Shown here: one piece after another, positions 16,784-24,656 of the stretch
Layout of the letters: each line of letters opens with the position of its first letter
Numbering within the stretch: position 1 is the first letter of the stretch
Assembly (NCBI GenBank): GCA_022788185.1
Contig: JALEVV010000024.1
Coordinates: 1-42,873, forward strand
DNA: 42,873 nt
Source: Spirochaetales bacterium
GTDB taxonomy: Bacteria > Spirochaetota > Spirochaetia > Sphaerochaetales > Sphaerochaetaceae
Direction of reading: 5' to 3'
Translations under genes and position numbers: made by a program
The notes under the pieces: generated by a model
The model's database searches: none
Seen by the model: the letters and a program-made list of their open reading frames with translations, nothing else
Told to the model about the DNA's origin: nothing

Positions 16784-17551
16784 TCAGTATGTAATGTCCC
16801 TTTTTTCAGCCCTCTCCCGGGCAAGTGCCTTCCTTGCCTCAAGCAGTGCTTCCCCGCTTTCAAAAATCTCCTGCGATGCATAGTCCACGACGCACGTATC
16901 GGCTAGAAGATCATGAAGGAGTGGCCTTGTATTCCTGGCAAAAAAGAAGATCAGGTTCAGTGCCGCTATCAGAAAGAGGATCAGGGGTCCCACTGTCCCG
17001 ATTGCATTGAAGCTGATCATTATCACTATATATACACTTATCATCGTCTCTATGGTGAACTTTCCGAGCACCGTCCTGATGAAAAGACATATTGCATTGA
17101 TTCTCACTGAGGAAGTACGCATCAGACAGATGCCGAAAACCTTCTTTCCCACGGTCTGTCCGTTCCCGATCATTATCGGAACGGCGAATTCCCATACCAG
17201 AAGTGCCGCAAGGATGCCGAAGGTTGTCATGAGAAGCGTCATGTTCACGACTTTGGAATAGAGACGGGAGACACTTTCATCGCTGACCAGATCCTCATAG
17301 GCTGAATCCCACCGTTCACGTTCCGCCTCTGAGTATGAGTCATATTCATCAGCCGTTATCTGAAAGACAACACCATGCTTTGATTCATACTCCGAGTATT
17401 TTTCCTGAAGGGAGGAATTGACCGATGTATAACCGAAGAGTGCGGAAAACAGGAAGATGAAGAGTACGGCAAGAATGCCCGTGATTATGAAATCAAAAAG
17501 ACCTGCGGATATACGTTTCCAGATATCTGCCTTCTGTATGTCCTCAGTCAT
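16784..17551 (-). CDS. RDD family membrane protein
   Basis: About 255 aa. RDD signatures are visible: WKRISAGLFDFIITGIL in the first helix, NGQTVGKKVFGI before the second half, and RPLLHDLLADTCVVD at the end. A roughly 65-residue extracytoplasmic loop rich in Tyr, Ser and Glu follows helix 1. ATG 17551 has AAGGGAG five bases upstream. The family's role is unclear (transport in a few cases). It ends 13 bp before the ATPase start and is probably co-transcribed with the importer. Confidence 0.8.
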   Translation of the reverse strand: MTEDIQKADIWKRISAGLFDFIITGILAVLFIFLFSALFGYTSVNSSLQEKYSEYESKHGVVFQITADEYDSYSEAERERWDSAYEDLVSDESVSRLYSKVVNMTLLMTTFGILAALLVWEFAVPIMIGNGQTVGKKVFGICLMRTSSVRINAICLFIRTVLGKFTIETMISVYIVIMISFNAIGTVGPLILFLIAALNLIFFFARNTRPLLHDLLADTCVVDYASQEIFESGEALLEARKALARERAEKRDITY

Positions 17552-17622
17552 TCGAACTCCCTTTTCCCCTATATTCTTCAGCATACTACATTTTTAACCG
17601 TTGTGTGGAGTTTTTGTGTAAA

Positions 17623-18465
17623 TCAGTCAAAGACCGAGCAGGCTGAGAGCACCTGTGAGTTTGTAAGTGCCATTTTCTCATGGTCGAAGGCAAACTCAGG
17701 GTCTGAGAAAGTCACTTCCCTTCGCTCTGAAAGTCTTATCAGCTTAAGGTTGCGCTCAACTGTTTCCATATTATCGGAAAGGCTCTTTCTGAGACGTTCG
17801 GTAAGACATTCCCCCTTTAAGGCTCCCGTTCCGGCATACTCCCTCATAAGGACGGAGCCACGCTTTTCCCCGATTCCGGGAACACCCGGGATGTTGTCGC
17901 TTTTGTCCCCGACTACGGACTTCCAGAGGGCATAGTGCTCAGGGGAAAAGCCGTATTTCTCCCTGAAGTACGCCTTATCCCACAGAACCGACGCCTTTCC
18001 CCTGTATCGCAGTACCGACACATGGTCATCTATCAGCTGGAAGAAGTCACTGTCAAAGGAGGAGATGATCACATCGCGTTCACTTGAGTATCGCTTTGCG
18101 ACCGTCGCTATGACGTCATCGGCCTCCATGCCGACTGAGTATACGGGCTCGATGCCGAGGTAACGGAGGCACTTCACGATGTTTTCCTCTTCTGAAAACG
18201 GGATCTCACTTTCTTCCTTTTCATTCCAGTCAGGTCTGTTAGCCTTGTACTCCGGAAGGATTTCATGGCGCTCTGCCGATGTGTCGCTGTCAAAGACGAC
18301 GCACACGCCTTCGGCACCAAGCAGCCTCACCTGCTTCAGGACGAAGGAAACAAAGCCGATCGTTGCATGGATGCTCTTCCCGCTTTTACTGTAAACGGGA
18401 GCAGGAAGACCGTAGAACATCTGAAAAAGGAGGTTGTTGCCGTCGATGACGAGAAGCGGACCCAT
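17623..18465 (-). CDS. Stand-alone 5'-3' exonuclease / flap endonuclease (PolA N-domain family)
   Basis: About 280 aa. Starts MGPLLVIDGNNLLFQMFYG with the first metal Asp. Further motifs are FDSDTSAERHEILPEYKANR, GMEADDVIATVAKR, SSFDSDFFQL and the helix-3-turn-helix DNA grip VVGDKSDNIPGVPGIGEKRG. Metal-binding acidic residues are present, so it should be active on DNA or RNA 5' ends. ATG 18465 shares a base with the TGA of the acetyltransferase gene. There is no export signal, so it acts inside the cell. It could serve in repair or primer removal, or help to degrade imported DNA. Confidence 0.87.
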   Translation of the reverse strand: MGPLLVIDGNNLLFQMFYGLPAPVYSKSGKSIHATIGFVSFVLKQVRLLGAEGVCVVFDSDTSAERHEILPEYKANRPDWNEKEESEIPFSEEENIVKCLRYLGIEPVYSVGMEADDVIATVAKRYSSERDVIISSFDSDFFQLIDDHVSVLRYRGKASVLWDKAYFREKYGFSPEHYALWKSVVGDKSDNIPGVPGIGEKRGSVLMREYAGTGALKGECLTERLRKSLSDNMETVERNLKLIRLSERREVTFSDPEFAFDHEKMALTNSQVLSACSVFD

Positions 18466-18956
18466 CAGAGGACAAGTCCCCAATGTTCGCCGTCGAAGTA
18501 CTCCCCGCCGATTTCCATCATGCGCCTGTCATCACCTTCCTTTTCAAAGCCGAACTTTCTGTAGAGCGCCTTTGCCCTTTCGTTATCGGCCCTGACACGG
18601 AGATTGATCTTAGTTATACCATTTTCCTTGGCATAGGCGATCATCTCTTCCATCAGGCGGGAGCCTATTCCCCTGCCCCAGTACTCCTTAAGGGTGGAGA
18701 TCCCGAGTTCCGCTGCATGGTGAAGTCTCCTCGGTCCGCGCTCCAGGGAGGCATCGCCCGTGATGCGTCCGTCATCATCAACCACGATGACGACGTATAC
18801 ATTCGGACCGATTGAGGAAAGGAATTTCCTTTCCTGCTCCTCAGTTACGGGCAGTCCTTCGGCTCCGAAGGTGAGATTGTCGCTCTCGCTTCCAACGCTC
18901 TTTAAGTATCTGATCATCTCGGCGGCATCATCACCGCATGGGCTTCTGTAAATCAT
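18465..18956 (-). CDS. GNAT family N-acetyltransferase
   Basis: 163 aa. The acetyl-CoA-binding motif A is seen as LGISTLKEYWGRGIGSRLM (about 92-110), followed by INLRVRADNERAKALYRKFG, the usual motif B. AGGAGG lies six bases ahead of ATG 18956. Substrate unknown; small-molecule or protein N-acetyltransferase. It is the first gene of the minus-strand series and overlaps the exonuclease gene by one base. Confidence 0.88.
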   Translation of the reverse strand: MIYRSPCGDDAAEMIRYLKSVGSESDNLTFGAEGLPVTEEQERKFLSSIGPNVYVVIVVDDDGRITGDASLERGPRRLHHAAELGISTLKEYWGRGIGSRLMEEMIAYAKENGITKINLRVRADNERAKALYRKFGFEKEGDDRRMMEIGGEYFDGEHWGLVL

Positions 18957-19099
18957 TCAGGACCTCCTTTGGGGTATCAGAGCAGTCTAGCACGGATAAA
19001 TGGTTCTGTCTGTGTAAAATCTCAAAGACATGGAGATTTTTTTCTTGTGAATCAGAACTGGCGGGTTTACTCTTTTGGCATAAAAAGGAGGACATTAAT

Positions 19100-20473
19100 A
19101 TGTCTGGCGTAGGTCTTATCATCGCTTTCGTGATTGCGATCGTCATCATGATTCTCGCGATCAGCAAAGCACACGTCCATCCGTTCATCGCCCTCATGGC
19201 GATTTCACTCATCCTTGCGCTCATCGTGGGAATTCCCCTTGGAAAGATTCCTTCCATGATCGGTGCAGGTTTCTCCGGTACCTTCTCATCCATCGGTATC
19301 GTCATCATCCTCGGTGCAATCATCGGCACAATCCTGGAAAAGACAGGCGGTGCACTCAAGCTGGCCGAGATGGTCGTCAGGATCGTAGGAAAAAAGCATC
19401 CTGACATTGCAATGGAGCTCATGGGCTGGGTTGTCTCAATCCCCGTCTTCTGTGACTCCGGCTTTGTTATCCTCGATCCAATCAGAAGATCCCTGCAGAA
19501 AAAGACAGGCTACTCCTCAGTTGCCCTGACGGTATGTCTCTCGGCAGGTCTCTACACCGCTCACGTATTCATCCCGCCCACACCGGGTCCCATCGCAGCA
19601 GCGAACACCCTCGGTGTCGGTGAGCATCTTCTCATGGTAATGGGTATCGGTGCCCTGGTATCAATCCCGTGTCTCATTGCCGCATACTTCTATGCAAATT
19701 ACATCGGAAAGAAAGTCAGGACCGTCGAGGATGACCAGGAAACCTCCGAAAAAGAGTACAAGGCACTTCTAAAGAGCTTCGGAAAACTCCCGGGCGGCTT
19801 CATGGCCCTTGCCCCGATCATCATCCCCATCATCTGCATGGCCCTTTCCTCAATCATCGGCATGGCAGGCGTTGAGGGTGCGGCCAAGACCTTCTTCACC
19901 TTCGTCGGTACCCCGATCATCGCCCTTGCCATCGGCGTGGTATTCGGCGTCATCCTCCTTGCACAGCAGAAGAAACTCGGCGACTTCTACAAAATCGTTG
20001 ATGACACACTGCGCGTCGTAGGTCCCATCCTCTTCGTCACCGCTGCGGGCGGCGTCCTCGGTAAGGTAATCTCAGAAGCAGGCTTTGTCGGCTACATGCA
20101 GGAGCATGCTGCGATCCTGGCCAAGATCGGTATTTTCTTCCCGTTCCTGGTATCCGCAATCCTCAAGACTGCACAGGGTTCATCCACCGTTGCCCTCACC
20201 ACCACTGCAGGTATCATGGGTGCCATTTCCGATAAGGGTTCAATGATGTCCCTCCTCGGTCTCAACACCCCGATGGCAGGTGTTCTCACCGTCATGGCAA
20301 TTGCGGCAGGCGCAATGACCGTATCCCATGCGAACGACTCCTACTTCTGGGTTGTCACCAAGTTCGGTCAGATCGAGACTACCGACGGCTATAAGACTCA
20401 GTCCGCAATGACAGGCATCATGGGTGTTGTCGGTATCATCTTCACCTGGATCCTCTCACTCTTCCTGATCTGA
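19100..20473 (+). CDS. GntP family permease (gluconate or related hydroxyacid)
   Basis: 457 aa with about 12 membrane helices. GntP motifs are clear: IPSMIGAGFSGTFSSIGIVI, GWVVSIPVFCDSGFVILDP, and HVFIPPTPGPIAAA. A longer frame from 18938 has no ribosome site, whereas ATG 19100 has AGGAGG eight bases upstream. The family imports gluconate, or glycerate, idonate or D-serine, with protons. No gluconate kinase or dehydratase is adjacent, so the substrate cannot be set. It is monocistronic, with a terminator 22 bp downstream. Confidence 0.9.
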   Translation: MSGVGLIIAFVIAIVIMILAISKAHVHPFIALMAISLILALIVGIPLGKIPSMIGAGFSGTFSSIGIVIILGAIIGTILEKTGGALKLAEMVVRIVGKKHPDIAMELMGWVVSIPVFCDSGFVILDPIRRSLQKKTGYSSVALTVCLSAGLYTAHVFIPPTPGPIAAANTLGVGEHLLMVMGIGALVSIPCLIAAYFYANYIGKKVRTVEDDQETSEKEYKALLKSFGKLPGGFMALAPIIIPIICMALSSIIGMAGVEGAAKTFFTFVGTPIIALAIGVVFGVILLAQQKKLGDFYKIVDDTLRVVGPILFVTAAGGVLGKVISEAGFVGYMQEHAAILAKIGIFFPFLVSAILKTAQGSSTVALTTTAGIMGAISDKGSMMSLLGLNTPMAGVLTVMAIAAGAMTVSHANDSYFWVVTKFGQIETTDGYKTQSAMTGIMGVVGIIFTWILSLFLI

Positions 20474-20494
20474 TAAAATACTGGTTGCTTGACA

Positions 20495-20523
20495 CAGGCC
20501 TGAAGCATGCTTCGGGCCTGTTT
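20495..20523 (+). terminator. Terminator of the GntP gene
   Basis: CAGGCCTGAAGC / GCTTCGGGCCTG is a 12-bp stem with one G-U pair, a 2-nt loop as written (effectively a slightly larger one), then TTT. Confidence 0.7.
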
Positions 20524-21158
20524 GCATATTCAGACATTTTAACAGGCTCTTCGGAAATAAATGTTCAATAATTTATTTAATCATACTGCGATATTCTCCT
20601 CAGGCCTGTTCGGAAGGGGTATCTCCAGGCTGGAAATATCATATTCAGCATGGAATCGATGTTTCGAAGCCCGCAGCTTCTTATGACAAGGTGTTGTCGG
20701 TAGCCTCGATTCCGACTGAAATGGTGTTGATGATGAACTCCCTTTTCCCATTTATCTTCTTGCAGGCTCCCTGATTGTGTTGCCTACCAGTACCATTTCT
20801 TCAGTTTCCCATCCGCTTCATCTGTACAGGATGTTATAAGATTCCAATGAATGAAAAATGGTACAAGTTGAAAAAATCTATTCCAGGAAAACTGTTTGTG
20901 CAGTGATTTTTCGAGTGCCAGTCAGATATAATGGAATAGAAAAATGCAACAAGTTGCAAAAATCTTTCGCAAGTCTGAATATATGCTCTACGGCGGTATT
21001 CCTCTGGTTGTTAATTGACGATTCTTTCAGGAAAAAAATTATTACCGGGGATATTGTTCAGCCATACTATGACTTCCTGCTCGATCCGTCGTGCCTTGAT
21101 AAATAATACGATATTCGTCCCCGTATTTTCTGTAGTTTACCCACAGCTATGCCTGAAG
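20524..21158. other. 635 bp without an intact gene; possible decayed fragments
   Basis: No frame here looks like a normal complete gene. On the minus strand short protein-like stretches occur in different frames (EFIINTISVGIEATDNTLS near 20690-20750, and HAEYDISSLEIPLPNRPEE near 20590-20650). On the plus strand an ATG near 20944 opens MQQVAKIFRKSEYMLYGGIPLV and soon hits TAA; EYMLYGGIP resembles a motif in DUF4143-type ATPases. These may be relics, but none is long enough to assign. Confidence 0.4.
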
Positions 21159-21206
21159 CCCAAAAACACAGAACAGCCTGCCGTCTCAGATGATGACGGC
21201 AGGCTG
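21159..21206 (-). terminator. Terminator of the amylosucrase gene
   Basis: CAGCCTGCCGTC / GACGGCAGGCTG is a perfect 12-bp stem with a 9-nt loop. On the minus strand it is followed by TTCTGTGTTTTTG, a U-rich tract. It lies 24 bp after the amylosucrase stop. Confidence 0.75.
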
Positions 21207-21229
21207 AAGTATATCACATAGACCGGGCA

Positions 21230-23083
21230 TCAAAAGGAGGAGGAAAATGCCTGACTGTCCTGGACAAGATAAAGATATTCATACGGCTCGAGATCAAAGC
21301 CGTTTCCCGGGTTTACCGTGCGTCCGGTGAAAACGTCACTGTAGTCGCCCATGAAGTAATCGTAGTGGACATGTTCCACTGAATCACGGAAGTTCATGAC
21401 ACAGAGCATGTCACGTCCGTTCACCGTCCTTCTTATGGAGAAGACACCGTCGGAATGGCTCTTCCAGGTCGTGACCTTCGCTTCAGGTGCGAAGCAGGGA
21501 TCTGTCTTCCTGATCCGATCGAAGGTAAGTATTCCGGAGAATATCTCACCCTCATAGCCCTCGCCCCTTTCGGCCTTTGCCTCATTGTCCCAGTTGAAGC
21601 GGGAGCGGTGGATGTTCCTGCTGTCCAGGGCACGGGCCGGGTCATTCATGTATGACCAGTCATTGAGCTGTCCGATCTCATCACCGGATGAAAGCATCGG
21701 GAAGCCCCTGAAGGAGTAGAGTGCGGCATGCATGAGCATGTCCCTCTTCACACCCTTCTCAATGAGCTCATCATCGAAGTGGTTTCTGCCACTCTCGATT
21801 CCGCAGAGCGATGCGGTAGTGCCGCAGCTTCTGGCATCGAGGGATGCCTCATCATAGTTGTAGAGCTGACCGAGGCTGTAGGAGCCGCGGAAGGCACCCT
21901 CATAGAAACGGTACAGGAAGATCTTATGCTTAAGGGGATCGATACCGATCTTTCTCTCATAGTCCTCATCCAGACCCCAGCCGATGTCATCATGACACCT
22001 GATGTAGTTGACGAAGGAGCAGTGATCCTCCATCGAAAGGATGTCCTCAGCCATGTGATCGAGGAGTCTGACATCCTGAGATGCGAGGGCTGACCAGAAG
22101 TTGACCATGAGTGACACGTTGTAAAGGAGGTGGCATTCGGGAGCCTCGGGAGTTCCGAAGTAAGCCTTCAGTTCCTTCGGTGCCATTACTACCTCACCCT
22201 TCAGGATTACGGAAGGACAAACAGTCTCAAGCACGAGTCTCATCAGACGAACGATGAGGTGTACCTCAGGAAGGTTCCTGGAGGTTGTGCCGAGCTGCTT
22301 CCAGATATAGGGCACGGCATCGAGTCTGAAGACCTCGACACCGAGGTTTGCCAGATGAAGTGCGGAGCGGAGCATCTCCCTCAGGACCTCAGGATTGCGG
22401 TAGTTGAGATCCCACTGGTAGGGATAGAAGGAGGAGAGCACCCACTTCTTCATCTTATCGTTCCAGATGAAGTTTCCAGGAGCCGTTGCGGGGAATACCT
22501 CCGGAGTGGTCTTCTCATATTCATCAGGATATGTGCGGTCGGAAAAACACATGTAGTAGTCCTGATAGCGCTCATCACCGGCCTCGGCACGTCGGGCCCA
22601 CTCGTGGGTGGAGGCCGTATGGTTCATGACGAAATCCAGGCAGAGGCTGATGCCGTGCTTCCTGAGTTCCTCCGTCAGGGCTGCCAGATCTTCGTTGGTA
22701 CCGAAGCGGGGATCAACGGTGAAGAAGTCCTCAACGGCATACCCTCCGTCGTTGTCCTTCTCAGGCATTTTGAGAAGAGGCATGAGGTGAAGGTACTTCA
22801 GTGAAAGTCTGTTAAGGTAATCGACTCTGTCCTTAAGCCCCTTGAGCCCCTGGGAGAAAAGATCGGAATACATGGTAAGGCCGAGCATGTCTCCCCTTCT
22901 GTACCAGAGGGGATCCTTCTCTCTGGCCTCATCGAGAGCCTTAAGCTCATCACTTCTCTTTATATAATACTCCCTCATCACCATGATAAGGTCATCAAGA
23001 GCTTCATCGCTGCCGTAAAGGCGTGTGAAGAGAGATCTCATCTCTTCCCTCTTACGGTTCAGTCTGTACTCGAAAGAAGACAT
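21230..23083 (-). CDS. Amylosucrase (GH13 subfamily 4)
   Basis: 617 aa. The amylosucrase pattern is clear: RVDYLNRLSLKYLHLMPLLK, DNDGGYAVEDF, LDFVMNHTASTHEWA, QWDLNYRNPEVL and IRCHDDIGWG. Catalytic residues by family position are nucleophile D255 (FRLDAVPYIWK), acid/base E297 (KGEVVM) and stabiliser D365. The enzyme transfers glucose from sucrose to make alpha-1,4-glucan and releases fructose, or hydrolyses sucrose. No signal peptide, so cytoplasmic. ATG 23083 has GGAGG seven bases ahead. It is divergent from the sugar importer and shares a LacI-type operator with it, so it is part of the same regulon. Confidence 0.9.
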   Translation of the reverse strand: MSSFEYRLNRKREEMRSLFTRLYGSDEALDDLIMVMREYYIKRSDELKALDEAREKDPLWYRRGDMLGLTMYSDLFSQGLKGLKDRVDYLNRLSLKYLHLMPLLKMPEKDNDGGYAVEDFFTVDPRFGTNEDLAALTEELRKHGISLCLDFVMNHTASTHEWARRAEAGDERYQDYYMCFSDRTYPDEYEKTTPEVFPATAPGNFIWNDKMKKWVLSSFYPYQWDLNYRNPEVLREMLRSALHLANLGVEVFRLDAVPYIWKQLGTTSRNLPEVHLIVRLMRLVLETVCPSVILKGEVVMAPKELKAYFGTPEAPECHLLYNVSLMVNFWSALASQDVRLLDHMAEDILSMEDHCSFVNYIRCHDDIGWGLDEDYERKIGIDPLKHKIFLYRFYEGAFRGSYSLGQLYNYDEASLDARSCGTTASLCGIESGRNHFDDELIEKGVKRDMLMHAALYSFRGFPMLSSGDEIGQLNDWSYMNDPARALDSRNIHRSRFNWDNEAKAERGEGYEGEIFSGILTFDRIRKTDPCFAPEAKVTTWKSHSDGVFSIRRTVNGRDMLCVMNFRDSVEHVHYDYFMGDYSDVFTGRTVNPGNGFDLEPYEYLYLVQDSQAFSSSF

Positions 23084-23110
23084 ATCATTACCTCCAAATG
23101 TCAATCGATT

Positions 23111-23133
23111 ATTATAACAACCGCTTAACATAT
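23111..23133 (-). promoter_or_regulatory. Amylosucrase promoter with LacI-type operator
   Basis: On the minus strand TATAAT lies at 23116-23111, about 28 bp upstream of the ATG. Overlapping it, plus-strand 23114-23133 reads ATAACAACCGCTTAACATAT, matching the operator at 23221-23240 at 17 of 20 positions. Position in the core promoter implies repression. Confidence 0.65.
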
Positions 23134-23220
23134 AAATAATCCATATTTTTCCCTTATTCAAGTGTTTTTTTCATGTTTTAGTGCAAATTTTAGGATGAAA
23201 AATAAATCTGAAAAATTTTT

Positions 23221-23260
23221 ATAACAAACGTTTGACATATCAAAAAACCTGGGTTATGCT
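23221..23260 (+). promoter_or_regulatory. Promoter of the oligosaccharide operon with LacI-type operator
   Basis: TTGACA (23232-23237), a 17-bp spacer and TATGCT (23255-23260) form a strong promoter. The operator ATAACAAACGTTTGACATAT (23221-23240), with perfect palindromic core CAAACGTTTG, covers the -35 box. CG-centred palindromes of this form are bound by LacI-family repressors, here most likely the product of 28051-29028. Confidence 0.8.
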
Positions 23261-23296
23261 GTTAAACGTAAATAGAAAAAAAAGGAGATTTCGAAA

Positions 23297-24607
23297 ATGA
23301 AAAGATCCATTACAGTCATCTCAGTCGTCCTCATGGCGTTACTGATGTTCACAGGCTGCTCTAAGGGCAGCACGGAGTCCGCTTCCACAACTGCAACGGC
23401 AGCTTCCGTCAGCAAGGTTTCCATCACGCTTCTCAACAGTAAGGGTGAGATCCAGACAGGTCTGGAAAAGATCGCAGCCCAGTTTGAGAAGGACAAGGGC
23501 ATCCATGTTGAGGTCATCGCATGCGGTGCAGGTGAAGTTCCTTACACAAAGGTCACGACGATGTACAACTCCGGCAACGCTCCTACCCTCGCAATCCTCG
23601 ACCCCACAGACATCGTCGGACTTACAAAGGAATATGCGCTTGAGCTCACAGGCGAGGCCTGGACTGCAGAGACCGATTCCCTCAACCTGGTAATCGACGG
23701 CAAGATCTACTCCTTCCCGTTCTGTGTTGAAGGAAGAGGCATCATCTACAACAAGGCAGCCATCGAAGCTACCCTCGGCAGGGAATTCGACCCCAGGACG
23801 ATCAACTCATATTCCTCTTTCAAGGCAATCCTGGCTGAACTCAGAAGCAAGGGCATGGAAAATCCCGTCTTCATCGCAAAGGAAGACTGGTCACTCGGTG
23901 CCCACCAGCTCGGTTTCATCTACGATGCATATGACGGTACGACAGCCGGTTCAGAGGTCATCATCAACGAGCTCAAGGCAGGTAAGGATCCCCTTACAAT
24001 TGACCGCTTCAACCAGTTCGTCGACACGATGGACCTGATGCTCGAGTACAACTTCGCAAAGGCTGACCCCCTCGGAGCTGACTACGATCAGGGCGCTCTC
24101 GAGCTTGCATGCGGCAACGTCGCTTTCTGGCCCAACGGCTGCTGGGCATGGCCCAACCTCGTTGAAGGCGGTGCGGATGCAGACGGTGAGTTCGGCTTCA
24201 TCTCCTTCGTCCTCGGCGATGACACTTCAGACTTCGCAAACAACAGCATCCAGGCTTCAGCTTCCAAGCAGATCATGATCGACCGCGTACAGGCTTCCGC
24301 GGAGCAGCAGGCTGCAGCGAAAGAGTTCATCAACTACCTCGTTTACGATGCCACAGGTCAGAAAATGTTCGTCGAAGAGACAGCTCTCATCCCCGCAGCA
24401 AAGAACAACCCCAATGCTCCTCTCGATCCCCTCGGACAGGACATTGCTGAGCGCACTGCAGAAGGACGCCTCTACACTTCATGCTTCATCGCTCCCTCCG
24501 ACCACTGGTCAGTCATGGGTGCCGCAATGCAGAAGTACATCGCAGGCATGTCCAGCAAAAAGGAGCTCGCTTCAACTCTCTCTCAGTACTGGAAAGCTCA
24601 GAACTGA
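23297..24607 (+). CDS. ABC transporter sugar-binding lipoprotein (family 1)
   Basis: 436 aa. Lipoprotein signal ending LLMFTGC, then a Ser/Thr/Ala-rich linker and a MalE-type binding fold with IYSFPFCVEGRGIIYNKAAIEA and LACGNVAFWPNGCWAWPNL; the aromatic residues suit stacking on sugar rings. AAGGAG precedes the ATG. It is first in the operon, directly under the LacI-type operator. Neighbouring GH32, GH13 and GH36 enzymes point to sucrose or raffinose-family oligosaccharides as ligand. Confidence 0.9.
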   Translation: MKRSITVISVVLMALLMFTGCSKGSTESASTTATAASVSKVSITLLNSKGEIQTGLEKIAAQFEKDKGIHVEVIACGAGEVPYTKVTTMYNSGNAPTLAILDPTDIVGLTKEYALELTGEAWTAETDSLNLVIDGKIYSFPFCVEGRGIIYNKAAIEATLGREFDPRTINSYSSFKAILAELRSKGMENPVFIAKEDWSLGAHQLGFIYDAYDGTTAGSEVIINELKAGKDPLTIDRFNQFVDTMDLMLEYNFAKADPLGADYDQGALELACGNVAFWPNGCWAWPNLVEGGADADGEFGFISFVLGDDTSDFANNSIQASASKQIMIDRVQASAEQQAAAKEFINYLVYDATGQKMFVEETALIPAAKNNPNAPLDPLGQDIAERTAEGRLYTSCFIAPSDHWSVMGAAMQKYIAGMSSKKELASTLSQYWKAQN

Positions 24608-24623
24608 GCTGTATGAAATGTCA

Positions 24624-24647
24624 CCTTCAGGCCGGAAGGCCTGAAGG
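24624..24647 (+). other. Intercistronic hairpin with GGAA tetraloop
   Basis: CCTTCAGGCC-GGAA-GGCCTGAAGG is a perfect 10-bp stem closed by a GNRA-type loop. It sits between the binding-protein and permease genes and its 3' arm touches the permease ribosome site GGGAGG. There is no U-tract. Such structures often protect the 5' message so that more binding protein than permease is made, and here it may also reduce permease translation. Confidence 0.65.
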
Positions 24648-24656
24648 GAGGTGAAA

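Noticed and set aside
16771-16881. 37-residue N-terminal extension of the ABC ATPase
   Set aside because: It overlaps the RDD gene, and the family starts at MEVVLKNLTK, ATG 16770.
20858-21106. 82-codon plus-strand frame as a gene
   Set aside because: No ribosome site, odd composition, no recognisable family, and other frames in the same DNA look as protein-like.
22130-22804. 224-codon plus-strand frame inside amylosucrase
   Set aside because: Antisense to a gene with all catalytic motifs; composition (many G, V, E) is typical of antisense frames.
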